Assembly: GCF_000308275.2 (NCBI RefSeq)
Contig: NZ_HG529490.1
Coordinates: 248,001 to 312,000 of the forward strand
Reading direction: 5' to 3'
DNA length: 64,000 nt
Source of the DNA: Levyella massiliensis
Lineage (GTDB): Bacteria; Bacillota; Clostridia; Tissierellales; Peptoniphilaceae
In this document: piece after piece, positions 27,934 through 36,300 of the stretch
Layout: every line of letters starts with the position of its first letter
Position numbering within the stretch: the stretch's first letter is position 1
Translations under genes and position numbers: made by a program
Notes under the pieces: model-generated
What the model was told of the DNA's origin: nothing
The model's input: only the letters and a program-made list of their open reading frames with translations
Database searches by the model: none

Positions 27934-28597
27934 GAATGCGATGAAAACATTGGGGCACATTCTACGCAATTTGTTGCTGATTGTGCTTGTGCTTTTTATT
28001 TTGGCATTTTTGGTGGCAGGCTTTTTGTTTTATCGCGGTACAACCAACTATTCGGTGCGCTATGGCGCAGAGATCACGGCTGCTGCAGAGAAAGAAGGGC
28101 TCAGTCCTTTTCTGGTGGCAGGCGTCGTGAAATCGGAGAGTAATTTCAAAGCGGACGTTGTTGCCGATGACGGGGGTGTGGGGCTGATGCAACTCATGCC
28201 GGAAGCCGTCGATTGGGTTGCGGATCGCTTAAACCTGGATAAAACGACACTGAATATCAAAGATCCAAAAACGAACTTGATGATCGGCACACATTACCTT
28301 GCCTATCTGCTGAGTCGCTATCAAAGCGAGCATCTGGCTATTGTGGCGTACAATACGGGGCTGAGCAATGTCGATAAATGGCTTAAGGATGGTACGATCA
28401 CATGGGATTCCGATACGATGGACAACATCCCGGCCGAGATCCCTCGTCGGTATGTACGGCGCGTCGAACAGGCGCATTCGGTCTATGCCACGATGTATAA
28501 GGATGGTCTGCCGTCGGATTCTTCAAACGAAAATCCGTTTCTTTTGACGCTGCAGAATATGAAACGTACCATAACCGGCATCTGGCAGCGTTATTGA
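27926..28597 (+). CDS. Lytic murein transglycosylase (SLT family 1)
   Basis: 223 residues. One N-terminal membrane helix (about 11-33), then an Slt70-type catalytic domain: catalytic Glu in VKSESNFKADV, followed by GGVGLMQLMP and AYNTGLSNVDKWL. It cleaves peptidoglycan between MurNAc and GlcNAc, producing 1,6-anhydro ends, and would act outside the membrane. ATG 27926 has AGGGAGA 8 bases upstream inside coaE. Its stop codon (28595-28597) lies inside the -35 box of the next tRNA promoter. Confidence 0.92.
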   Translation: MFKNAMKTLGHILRNLLLIVLVLFILAFLVAGFLFYRGTTNYSVRYGAEITAAAEKEGLSPFLVAGVVKSESNFKADVVADDGGVGLMQLMPEAVDWVADRLNLDKTTLNIKDPKTNLMIGTHYLAYLLSRYQSEHLAIVAYNTGLSNVDKWLKDGTITWDSDTMDNIPAEIPRRYVRRVEQAHSVYATMYKDGLPSDSSNENPFLLTLQNMKRTITGIWQRY

Positions 28598-28622
28598 CAA
28601 TTATAAATCGTGCCCCTATAAT
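28594..28622 (+). promoter_or_regulatory. Consensus promoter of tRNA-Leu(GAG)
   Basis: TTGACA (28594-28599), 17-base spacer, TATAAT (28617-28622): a perfect sigma-A consensus. The upstream gene's TGA stop is embedded in the -35 hexamer. Confidence 0.95.
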
Positions 28623-28635
28623 GATAGGGTCACTT

Positions 28636-28720
28636 GCAGAAGTGGTGGAATAGGCAGACACGCCACTTTGAGGGGGTGGTGAGCATTACGCTTGTGTGGG
28701 TTCGAATCCCATCTTCTGCA
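28636..28720 (+). tRNA. tRNA-Leu (anticodon GAG)
   Basis: 85 bases. Acceptor GCAGAAG pairs with CTTCTGC, discriminator A. Anticodon stem CCACT/GGTGG around loop TTGAGGG gives GAG, reading CUC/CUU. It has a long variable arm and T-loop GGTTCGAATCC. The 3' CCA is not encoded. Confidence 0.96.
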
Positions 28721-28767
28721 TTTTCGGGATGGATATTGTCCCTAAGATTCGGTGGTCGAAAGACCGA

Positions 28768-28818
28768 AACGGCGGCGCTTCTGGTAGCGAAAGCACGGAA
28801 GCGCTGCTGTTTTTTTTA
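28768..28818 (+). terminator. Terminator after tRNA-Leu(GAG)
   Basis: A long stem with two G-T pairs (CGGCGGCGCTTC with GAAGCGCTGCTG) is followed by eight Ts. A smaller hairpin (TTCGGT/ACCGAA) lies just before it, at 28749-28769. Confidence 0.8.
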
Positions 28819-28890
28819 TTTACAATGAACGTATTTTCTACACAAAGTCTCCATGTTTCTTTGTGAACTCTGTAACAAGAAAGGCAGGTG

Positions 28891-28950
28891 TGCTAAAATA
28901 GGAGTGTTTAAGGCTCGATCGTTTCCACGTTTGGTGGAGTGTGGTAACGA
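28891..28950 (+). promoter_or_regulatory. Probable rnf promoter and leader hairpin
   Basis: An extended -10 (TGCTAAAAT, 28891-28899) begins about 100 bases before rnfC. The leader can fold at 28919-28950 (TCGTT-T-CCAC with GTGG-T-AACGA), and a competing inner hairpin CCAC-GTTT-GGTGG shares a strand. Whether this regulates rnf expression is unknown. No -35 is clear. Confidence 0.4.
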
Positions 28951-28989
28951 TTCCTGATAACAGTCATAAATTCTTGAGAGGAGTAGTTT

Positions 28990-30312
28990 ATGCAATTAAA
29001 CAACCTGACGTTCCGGGGTGGCGTGCATTTCGAAGATTATAAATCGCTTTCCAACGGAGCAGAACTTCAGGTCATGCCTGCTCCCGATGTGATCACTTTA
29101 CCGATGGCGCAGCATATTGGCGCACCGGCAAAGCCCATCGTGAAGAAAGGCGACCATGTAGATGTAGGACAAAAGATTGCGGAGCCGGGTGGATTTGTTT
29201 CAGCGGCGATACACGCAAGTGTTTCTGGCGAAGTAAAGGGCATTGTGGACTTCGTCAAAACGGATGGCTCCAAGGTTCCGGCTATCGTGATTGAGAATGA
29301 CCATCAGGACACCTTGGGCTATACGCCGGTGGACAGAAGTCACGATGATCTGACGCCGGAACAGATTATTGATTATGTGAAAGAAGCCGGCATTGTCGGT
29401 ATGGGCGGCGCGGGCTTTCCGACGCATGTCAAGTACATGCCGCCAAAGGATATGACCATCGACACGATCATTATCAATGGTGCCGAATGTGAGCCGTATC
29501 TGACCAGCGATGACTTGCTCATGCGTACGCATCCGGAGAAGGTGGTTGCCGGCTTGAAATTAATTATCAAAGCCACCGGTGCCAAAAAAGGTTACATAGC
29601 CATCGAACAAAATAAGCCGAAGGCCATTGAGGCGGTAGCAGCTGCTTTGGGCGAAGAGGAAAATCTTGCCGTGGCCACCATGCAGACGAAATATCCGCAG
29701 GGCGATGAAAAGAATCTCATTGCTGCGGTTACGGGCTTGCATATTCCAGCCGGACAGCTTCCGGCTAGTGTGGGTTGCGTGGTCTCCAACGCGGCGACGA
29801 CCTGTGCGGTTGTGGATGCGGTGTACTACGGTAAACCGCTTTATGAGCGCATCGTGACCATTACGGGACATGCCGTGAATGCGCCGAAAAATATTTTATT
29901 GCGTTTTGGCACGTCCATTCATGATGCTGTAGAATTCAGCGGCGGCTATGCTTCGCAGCCGGGAAAGATCATCTGTGGCGGCCCGATGATGGGGGTTGCC
30001 ATGTATTCGGATGTCGTACCTTTGGATAAGCGAAACAATGGCGTTCTCGTTATGACAGAAGAAGAAAGTCTCCCCAAACCGGTGGATCCGTGCATTCGCT
30101 GCGGTCGCTGTGTGGATGGATGCCCGATGCATCTCGAACCGCTGATGCTGGCGAATGATTCTCGTATCGGTGCGTTTGATCGCGCTCGAGAATTTTATAT
30201 TAAGCAATGCATTGAATGCGGCACGTGCGCCTATGTGTGTCCGTCGCATCGACCGCTGTTGCAGTGGATTCGTTTCGGTAAAGCGGAAATCGCGAAAATG
30301 GACAGAAAGTAG
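28990..30312 (+). CDS. rnfC: RnfC, Rnf complex subunit C
   Basis: Soluble NADH/NAD+-binding subunit of the membrane ferredoxin:NAD+ oxidoreductase that pumps Na+ or H+. 440 residues: N-terminal barrel-sandwich (LTFRGGVHFEDYKSLSNG), an NAD/FMN-binding Rossmann region (GMGGAGFPTHVKY, NGAECEPYLTSDD), and two ferredoxin-type [4Fe-4S] motifs, CIRCGRCVDGCPMHLEP (about residue 367) and CIECGTCAYVCPSHRP (about 406). First gene of an rnfCDGEAB operon. A GAGAGGAG site precedes the ATG. Confidence 0.97.
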   Translation: MQLNNLTFRGGVHFEDYKSLSNGAELQVMPAPDVITLPMAQHIGAPAKPIVKKGDHVDVGQKIAEPGGFVSAAIHASVSGEVKGIVDFVKTDGSKVPAIVIENDHQDTLGYTPVDRSHDDLTPEQIIDYVKEAGIVGMGGAGFPTHVKYMPPKDMTIDTIIINGAECEPYLTSDDLLMRTHPEKVVAGLKLIIKATGAKKGYIAIEQNKPKAIEAVAAALGEEENLAVATMQTKYPQGDEKNLIAAVTGLHIPAGQLPASVGCVVSNAATTCAVVDAVYYGKPLYERIVTITGHAVNAPKNILLRFGTSIHDAVEFSGGYASQPGKIICGGPMMGVAMYSDVVPLDKRNNGVLVMTEEESLPKPVDPCIRCGRCVDGCPMHLEPLMLANDSRIGAFDRAREFYIKQCIECGTCAYVCPSHRPLLQWIRFGKAEIAKMDRK

Positions 30313-30320
30313 GAGGGCAT

Positions 30321-31298
30321 ATGGAAACTACTTCTAATATTCAGGTGGAGAATAAACTTCTTCATGTTGCCGCTTCGCCCCATGTCACAACGAGCGAAAC
30401 GATGCAGCGCATGATGTTTGATGTATTGATCGCATTAATTCCTTCCGTTGTTGTGGCGGGGGTTGTGTTCGGATTGCAGGCCATTGTTTTGATTGCGGCC
30501 TGTGTCGTGTCTGCTGTTGCAGCAGAAGCAATTTTTCAAACCATTCGGAAACAGCCGGTGACGATCAAAGACGGATCGGCCATGATCACCGGCGTATTGT
30601 TGGCCTTTAACCTGCCCTCGACGTATCCCATTTGGAAAGCCGCGCTTGGCGCTGTGTTTGCCATCGTGATTGCTAAGCAATTTTTCGGCGGATTGGGCAG
30701 TAACTTTGTGAACCCCGCTCTGGCCGGTCGTGCCTTTTTGATGTCGGCTTGGGCAAAAGATTTTGCAAACACCCCGTTTCCGTTCGGCGTAAAACCGGCC
30801 GGCACGGATGCCGTGACCGCGGCGACGCCCTTATCCGGCGGCCCGACCCCGGGACTTTGGGATATGTTCGTCGGCAATATGCCCGGTATGCTGGGTGAAG
30901 TGAGTGCTTTAGCCATTCTTATCGGCGCTGCCTATCTGTTATGGCGCGGCGTGATTCGCATTCGCATCCCTGCCGGTATGATCGGTTCTTTCGTCGTATT
31001 TACCTCGCTCTTTGGCATCGTAACGGGACAATTTCAGCCGGCACAGTTGCCGACCGAAGTCCTCAGCGGTGGCTTGGTGCTGGGCGCCTTCTTTATGGCG
31101 ACGGACTATGCTACGACGCCAATGACGGCCCGCGGACAACTGATCTTTGCCATCGGTGCAGGCTTTATTACGGCTTTGATTCGTCATTTCGGCACGCTGC
31201 CGGAAGGCGTTTCCTATGCGATTTTGCTGATGAATGTTGCCACACCGCTGATTGATAAGTACGTAAAGAACAAGCCGTTTGGAGGTGTGTCAAAATGA
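30321..31298 (+). CDS. rnfD: RnfD, Rnf complex subunit D
   Basis: 325-residue integral membrane flavoprotein with about nine to ten helices. The region DAVTAATPLSGG corresponds to the site where FMN is attached covalently to a Thr in this family; the usual SGAT is AAT here. Other family blocks: FGGLGSNFVNPALAGRAFL and ATDYATTPMTARGQ. The start is 8 bases after rnfC, and the last codons overlap rnfG (ATGA). Confidence 0.95.
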   Translation: METTSNIQVENKLLHVAASPHVTTSETMQRMMFDVLIALIPSVVVAGVVFGLQAIVLIAACVVSAVAAEAIFQTIRKQPVTIKDGSAMITGVLLAFNLPSTYPIWKAALGAVFAIVIAKQFFGGLGSNFVNPALAGRAFLMSAWAKDFANTPFPFGVKPAGTDAVTAATPLSGGPTPGLWDMFVGNMPGMLGEVSALAILIGAAYLLWRGVIRIRIPAGMIGSFVVFTSLFGIVTGQFQPAQLPTEVLSGGLVLGAFFMATDYATTPMTARGQLIFAIGAGFITALIRHFGTLPEGVSYAILLMNVATPLIDKYVKNKPFGGVSK

Positions 31299-31888
31299 AA
31301 AAATCTGTCGAATATGCTGTGAAATTATTCGTGATTTGCGCCATTGCCACGCTCGTTTTGGCTTTTACCAACAATGCAACGGCACCGGTCATTGAAGAAG
31401 CACAGAAACAAAAAGAATTAAAGGCCTTTACCGAAGTTTTTCCGGGTTTGGAAGAGACGAAGCCGGTTGCCGATAAAAGTGTTCTGAATGACAATATCGT
31501 TTCTGTCAATGAAGCCATTGTCGGAGGAAAAACAGAAGGCTATCTTTATTCCGTCAATTCTCCGGTAGGATATGACGGACCGATCAGCTTTGTCGTCGGG
31601 GCGAAAACCGATGGTACGGTAACGGGACTGAAAATCATCAACCAAACGGAAACCACAGGCTTTGGCGCTAGCGTGGCCAAGCCGGAATATGCGGCCGGCA
31701 TGCAGGGCGTCACATTGAATCAAGCCTTGAAGATGGAAGGCGCCGGCGGAAAACCGGACGTAATGCCGGCCATTTCCGGTGCGACCCGTACATCGACGGC
31801 AATGTTAAAAGCCATGAACATGGTGGTGGAAGCGCAGGCAAAATTAACCGGCGGTGCCGGCCAGTCGAACGCATCCGAGACAAAATAG
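31295..31888 (+). CDS. rnfG: RnfG, Rnf complex subunit G
   Basis: 197 residues: one N-terminal membrane helix (about 9-28) and an extracytoplasmic FMN-binding domain with SGATRTSTAM near residue 160, where FMN is linked to a Thr by a phosphoester bond. It transfers electrons within the Rnf complex. Overlaps the rnfD stop by 4 bases and is 10 bases before rnfE. Confidence 0.95.
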   Translation: MKKSVEYAVKLFVICAIATLVLAFTNNATAPVIEEAQKQKELKAFTEVFPGLEETKPVADKSVLNDNIVSVNEAIVGGKTEGYLYSVNSPVGYDGPISFVVGAKTDGTVTGLKIINQTETTGFGASVAKPEYAAGMQGVTLNQALKMEGAGGKPDVMPAISGATRTSTAMLKAMNMVVEAQAKLTGGAGQSNASETK

Positions 31889-31898
31889 GGAGGATTTT

Positions 31899-32544
31899 AT
31901 GGATAAGTTAAAAGAAGGTATGTTTTCCAACAATCCGGTCCTGGTCCAATTGATCGGATTTTGCTCGGTCCTGGCGGTTTCTTCCACGGTGTTGGGAGCG
32001 GTGGGCATGTCCCTCTCCTTTATGTTCGTGTTGATTCTGTCCAATATCGTTATTTCACTGCTGCGCAATTTCATTCCGAATGAAATTCGTATTCCAGCGT
32101 TCATCGTGGTTATAGCCAGCTTTGTGACGATCCTGCAGATGTGCTTACAAGCGTATTTTGAAGAAATCTACAATCTGCTCGGCATTTTCCTGCCCCTGAT
32201 TGTTGTGAACTGCATTATTCTCGGCCGTGCCGAAGCGTTTGCTTCGAAAAACGGCGTAGTGGCCTCCGCTATTGATGGTTTGGTCAACGGACTGGGTTAC
32301 GGCTTCGTGGTCATCACCGTAGCGATTGTGCGTGAATTGATCGGTGCGGGGCACGTTATTGGGCGTGCGCATTTTACCGGAAGCCGCTACCATTCCATTC
32401 TTACTGCAACCGGCGTCCTCTTTCATCCTGCTGGGCATCTTCTTAGCGGTCATGAATCAGATCAAGCTCATGCAGGCTAAGAAAGCGAAAGAAAAAGAGG
32501 CCCAAATGGTAGCGCCGGCCGAATCGCAAGCGATAGCGGAATAA
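31899..32544 (+). CDS. rnfE: RnfE, Rnf complex subunit E, frameshifted in this sequence
   Basis: Integral membrane subunit. ATG 31899 follows GGGAGGA. The first ~150 codons read as RnfE (SNNPVLVQLIGFCSVLAV ... VVNCIILGRAEAFAS ... VAIVRELIGAG). The frame then continues into unrelated sequence and stops at 32480. The missing C terminus (GTLLGVRILPEAATIPFLL ... FLAVMNQIKLMQ) is present one base over and ends at 32544. The shift coincides with a GGGG run at 32348-32351; dropping one G gives a normal protein of about 215 residues. All other subunits are intact, which makes a true knockout less likely than a sequence error. Confidence 0.88.
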
Positions 32545-32554
32545 GGAGGAGAAT

Positions 32555-33130
32555 ATGGGATTTTTTCAAATTATCTTTCTGACGATTTTTGTGAACAACT
32601 ACGTGCTTGCGCAATTCCTCGGTATCTGCCCGAGTATTGGTGTTTCCAGCAAAGTGGAAACGTCCATGGGCATGAGCGCGGCCGTTACGTTTGTTATCAC
32701 GTTGGCGTCAGTCATTACCTGGGCTTTGGATCGCCTCATTTTGCAGCCGAATCTGGTCTATTTGCGCACGGTGGCTTTTATCTTGGTCATTGCTGCGCTG
32801 GTACAAATCGTTGAAATGTTCCTTAAGAAATCGGCACCTGCCCTGTACAACGCCTTGGGCATTTATCTGCCGTTAATTACAACCAACTGTGTCGTTTTGG
32901 GCGTAGCCATTCTGAACGTACAGAGCAATTACACGCTTCTGCAGACCGTGGCCAGTGCATTGGGTGCTTCCTTGGGATTTGCTTTAGCCCTGATTTTGTT
33001 GGCCGCTATTCGTGAATCGTTTGATCGCTTGGATAACATTCCCGCCTGCATGCGCGGCGTTCCCAGTGCCTTGTTTACGCTGGGTCTGATGTCCATGGCG
33101 TTTGCCGGCTTTGCCGGTATGTTCCAGTAA
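32555..33130 (+). CDS. rnfA: RnfA, Rnf complex subunit A
   Basis: 191 residues, six predicted helices. N-terminal block FVNNYVLAQFLGICPSIGVSSKVETS is diagnostic; the first-helix Cys is the type known to help bind an intramembrane iron-sulfur centre together with RnfE. The AGGAGG ribosome binding site is 10 bases after the rnfE end. Confidence 0.96.
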   Translation: MGFFQIIFLTIFVNNYVLAQFLGICPSIGVSSKVETSMGMSAAVTFVITLASVITWALDRLILQPNLVYLRTVAFILVIAALVQIVEMFLKKSAPALYNALGIYLPLITTNCVVLGVAILNVQSNYTLLQTVASALGASLGFALALILLAAIRESFDRLDNIPACMRGVPSALFTLGLMSMAFAGFAGMFQ

Positions 33131-33146
33131 CGGAAAGAAGGGTGTC

Positions 33147-34007
33147 ATGTTTTCTACAGAGATTTTTATACCGGTTGTGATCATGTCGATTTTGGGCGGT
33201 GCCTTTGCATTGCTCATCGGTGTGGTCAGCCAGTTAACGCACATTGATGTTGACCCGCGTGTGATTCAGATTCGTGAAGCTCTTCCGGGGGCAAACTGTG
33301 GCGCCTGCGGTTATCCGGGGTGCGATGGCTGCGCTGTGGCCATTGCCAAGGGAGAGGCTCCGATTAGTGCCTGCGTGGTAGGCGGTGCCGCTTCGACGGA
33401 AAAAATTGCCGACATTATGGGCGGCAGTGCGGAAATCGGCCAGCGCTATGTGGCCAGTGTAAAATGCCAGGGCGACTGTGAGCACACGCAAAAACTTTTT
33501 GCGTATCACGGCATTCAGGATTGCCGTATTATGGCCAAACAGCGTGGCGGCAACAAGTCTTGCCTATACGGTTGTTTGGGTTGTGGGACGTGCCAGTCTG
33601 TCTGCAACTTTGGCGCAATTCAAATGGTCAATGGCGTAGCCGTCATCAACGAAGAAAAATGCACGCAATGCATGCAGTGCATCAATATTTGCCCGAAGCA
33701 TATTATCGAGCTCGTGCCGTATCATGCGCCGGCACAGGTCAAATGCCATAATCCGGAATTTGGCAAGGATGTCAAGACGGCCTGCACCATCGGTTGTATC
33801 GGTTGCGGCATTTGCCACAGATTAGCGCCGGAAGAATTCAACTTGGATGGCAAATTGGCGCACGCAACCTATCACGATGCCTTTGATATGGAGAAGGCAC
33901 AGGCAGCAGCGGCGAAGTGCCCGTCCAAGTGCATTGTCATCAATGCCGAAGGCGATGTGAATGCAAAACCGTTGCCGAGTGAGGAAAAAGAGGCGGCTGT
34001 TCAATAA
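33147..34007 (+). CDS. rnfB: RnfB, Rnf complex subunit B (ferredoxin-oxidising)
   Basis: 286 residues. One N-terminal membrane helix (about 7-27), then the Fe-S motif ANCGACGYPGCDGCA, and further Cys motifs in CLGCGTCQSVC, CTQCMQCINICP and CIGCGICHRLAP plus CPSKC. It accepts electrons from reduced ferredoxin for the complex. The ATG at 33147 is chosen over an in-frame start at 33102, which would lie inside rnfA. Last Rnf gene; galK starts 13 bases later. Confidence 0.95.
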   Translation: MFSTEIFIPVVIMSILGGAFALLIGVVSQLTHIDVDPRVIQIREALPGANCGACGYPGCDGCAVAIAKGEAPISACVVGGAASTEKIADIMGGSAEIGQRYVASVKCQGDCEHTQKLFAYHGIQDCRIMAKQRGGNKSCLYGCLGCGTCQSVCNFGAIQMVNGVAVINEEKCTQCMQCINICPKHIIELVPYHAPAQVKCHNPEFGKDVKTACTIGCIGCGICHRLAPEEFNLDGKLAHATYHDAFDMEKAQAAAAKCPSKCIVINAEGDVNAKPLPSEEKEAAVQ

Positions 34008-34019
34008 CAAGGAGATCCT

Positions 34020-35228
34020 ATGAAGGAAATGGAAAGCGTGCGTGCACGCTTGCAGAAAGAATTTGTTCGTCAATTTGGTGATGCGAAGGGCGTACGCTTC
34101 TTCTTTTCTCCCAGTCGTATCAATATTATCGGCGAACATATTGATTACAATGGGGGCGCAGTATTTCCCTGCGCCCTTACCATTGGTACGTATGCCCTGG
34201 CCAGACCGAATGACCGGGGCATCTTGCGTTTGTATTCCATGAATCTTGACAATCGCCAAGATATTGCCTATCCGCTGCCCGCGTACGATCCGGCACACGA
34301 TTGGGGGAACTATGCGGCAGGCGTGTATTTAGCGTTGCAACAAGGTGGCTTATCCACAGCAGGCTTGGACTGCGTTGTTTATGGCAATATTCCTAACGGC
34401 GCAGGCCTCAGCTCTTCTGCCAGTGTGGAATTACTGTTCGGCGTTATCGCTCGAGCGTTTTGGGGTGAAAAGGACAAACCCACAACGCTTGAACTGGTCG
34501 AAGCCGGCGTATGGTGCGAGAATGAATATTTCGGCTTGCACACCGGCATCATGGATCAGTATGTGATCGGATTCGGAAAAGCTGGTTGTGCCATGGTATT
34601 GGATACTGCGCATAAACGCCATAAGCAAGTCCCTCTGGCGATGGACGAGCAGGGCGCCATCTTCATGGTGCTCAACACCAAGCATCGCCGAGAACTCAAG
34701 GACTCAAAATACAATGAGCGTCGCGAGGAATGCGAGAAAGCCTTGGAACAGTTAAATACCTTATTAGCTGAGCAGGGGGAGAAGCCCAAAGAGCATCTGT
34801 GCGATTTTGATCTCACGGATTTACCGCTTCTTGACGCTTTGGATTCGGATACGTTGCGTCGCCGTGTGCGTCATGTGATTACGGAAAATGCACGCGTCAA
34901 GGAGACCGTCGCTGCTTTACAAGATGGCCGGTTGGACGAGGTGGGTCGACTGCTTAAAGAAGGCCATGCTTCCATGCGCGATGATTATGAAGCAAGCGGT
35001 CCGCATCTGGACGCCATCGTGGATGCAGCCATTGCTGCTCCCGGCTGTTACGGGGCACGGATGACGGGCGCAGGCTTCGGCGGCTGTGCTATTGCTCTAG
35101 TAAAGAAAGAGGCCATTGAAGCCTTTTCGAAAGCCGTTGAAAAAGCTTACTATGAAAAAACGGGCCTTCACCCGGAGCTGATTGTGTCTTCAGCCGGCGA
35201 CGGAGCCGGAGAAATCGAAATGCTTTAA
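34020..35228 (+). CDS. galK: Galactokinase
   Basis: Phosphorylates alpha-D-galactose with ATP (Leloir pathway). 402 residues with the GHMP-kinase motifs SRINIIGEHIDYNGGAVFPCAL (galactokinase signature), PNGAGLSSSASVE (ATP-binding) and GARMTGAGFGGCAIAL. AAGGAGA precedes the ATG. galT and galE are not adjacent; its position just after rnfB and before a strong terminator suggests cotranscription with rnf, with no obvious metabolic link. Confidence 0.94.
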   Translation: MKEMESVRARLQKEFVRQFGDAKGVRFFFSPSRINIIGEHIDYNGGAVFPCALTIGTYALARPNDRGILRLYSMNLDNRQDIAYPLPAYDPAHDWGNYAAGVYLALQQGGLSTAGLDCVVYGNIPNGAGLSSSASVELLFGVIARAFWGEKDKPTTLELVEAGVWCENEYFGLHTGIMDQYVIGFGKAGCAMVLDTAHKRHKQVPLAMDEQGAIFMVLNTKHRRELKDSKYNERREECEKALEQLNTLLAEQGEKPKEHLCDFDLTDLPLLDALDSDTLRRRVRHVITENARVKETVAALQDGRLDEVGRLLKEGHASMRDDYEASGPHLDAIVDAAIAAPGCYGARMTGAGFGGCAIALVKKEAIEAFSKAVEKAYYEKTGLHPELIVSSAGDGAGEIEML

Positions 35229-35235
35229 TCTATTT

Positions 35236-35275
35236 CGAAAAGCCTGCTACAAAATGTTTGTAGCAGGCTTTTTCA
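35236..35275 (+). terminator. Terminator after galK
   Basis: A 16-bp perfect stem (35238-35253 with 35257-35272), loop ATG, with a T-run at its end. Confidence 0.93.
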
Positions 35276-35291
35276 GTTTAGTTATATTTTG

Positions 35292-35323
35292 TTGACGCAA
35301 GTGTTTTTTGGGGGGGGTATAAT
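35292..35323 (+). promoter_or_regulatory. Promoter with a T6G8 homopolymer spacer
   Basis: TTGACG at 35292-35297 and TATAAT at 35318-35323 are separated by 20 bases, 14 of which are a T6 run (35304-35309) and a G8 run (35310-35317). The spacing is too long for optimal sigma-A use; loss of two or three bases from the runs would give the optimal 17-18. Confidence 0.65.
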
Positions 35324-35402
35324 TTACGAAAAGAAAACGTTAGCAGGTCTTTTGAGCGAACAAAGCCATTATTGAACGCAATACAAAAGTGAGGATTCAT
35401 TA

Positions 35403-35693
35403 ATGTTTACCGAAGAAAAAATGCTTGAAATGGAAAAAGTTTATCAGGAGATTAAACATCCCTATACGAAGAAAAATTTATCATTTCGCCTTTTTCGCTG
35501 GGGACTATGGGCGCTGTATGCATTTGCTTTGCTTGCCGCAGTACGACTGGTGTTGGCGTTAATCTTACCGTTAGTCAATAATTGGCGCACCACAGAAGAA
35601 CTTCTTCTAAGTGGGTGGTCGGTCCAATATTTACTTCTAGTCGTAGGATGGGTTTTATTGGGCTTAGGCATTGCGTTCCGTAAAAAATGGTAA
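35403..35693 (+). CDS. Small two-helix membrane protein, unknown function
   Basis: 96 residues. A charged N terminus (residues 1-30, Glu/Lys-rich) is followed by two membrane helices (about 32-56 and 72-90) and a basic RKKW end. GTGAGGATTCATT precedes the ATG, a moderate binding site. I do not recognise a family. It stands alone between the galK terminator and a non-coding stretch, expressed from the unusual promoter at 35292-35323. Confidence 0.65.
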   Translation: MFTEEKMLEMEKVYQEIKHPYTKKNLSFRLFRWGLWALYAFALLAAVRLVLALILPLVNNWRTTEELLLSGWSVQYLLLVVGWVLLGLGIAFRKKW

Positions 35694-35902
35694 AGAGAGC
35701 GGGAAATAGCAACGAAATATTAACGTGATACACAATCGGAATAACAGAACAGATATTCACTGAGAATGGCGGAGTTTCAACAAAGGCACGGTCGAAAAGA
35801 GTTGAAGCAACTTTGGAACGCCTTGGTACAGTTTCCAATCTTTTTTGTACTTTTCCTCTTTTCTCGTATGGTACACTAACAAGAGGTAAGGGGGATGACA
35901 GC

Positions 35903-36298
35903 ATGAAACGATTGACGACACGAGCCGATCGCCTTTTGATTGTCTTTCTGGCACTGACAAGTGTAATGGCTTTGGTATTGCTTTTTTGGCATAGTCAAAG
36001 TGTAGCGCAAACGCTTGAAGTGAGCGTGCAGGTGGATGGAAAAGAAATTGATCGCTTTTCGCTGAAAGAGGCGGAAGGAAGGTCCATTCGCTACGAAACC
36101 GATTTTGGTTTGAATGTCGTGCGTGTGAAAGACGGCAAGGTGTCGGTGGCAGAGGCGGATTGCCCGGACAAACTCTGCATCAAACAGGGAAAGATATCGC
36201 AACCCGGACAAATTTTGGTTTGTTTGCCGAATCGCTTTTTAGTGGAAATGGTAGGAGGGGCAGAGCAGTCGTCCGAAGTGGACGTCTATCTGCATTGA
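35903..36298 (+). CDS. NusG domain II-containing protein
   Basis: 131 residues: an N-terminal membrane helix (about 12-30) and an extracytoplasmic NusG-II/DUF1312-like domain with conserved DCPDKLCIKQGKISQPGQILVCLPNRFLVEM. The two Cys in CPDKLC could form a redox or metal site. ATG 35903 follows AAGGGGG. The gene is separated by two bases from the Gx transporter-type gene, a pairing common in clostridia. Precise role unknown. The 209 bases upstream hold no gene; TTGTAC and TATGGT near 35844-35870 could be a weak promoter. Confidence 0.8.
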   Translation: MKRLTTRADRLLIVFLALTSVMALVLLFWHSQSVAQTLEVSVQVDGKEIDRFSLKEAEGRSIRYETDFGLNVVRVKDGKVSVAEADCPDKLCIKQGKISQPGQILVCLPNRFLVEMVGGAEQSSEVDVYLH

Positions 36299-36300
36299 AA

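Noticed and set aside
36160-36300. Upstream extension of the Gx transporter frame into the NusG-II gene
   Set aside because: It overlaps a well-supported gene in another frame and adds no family sequence.
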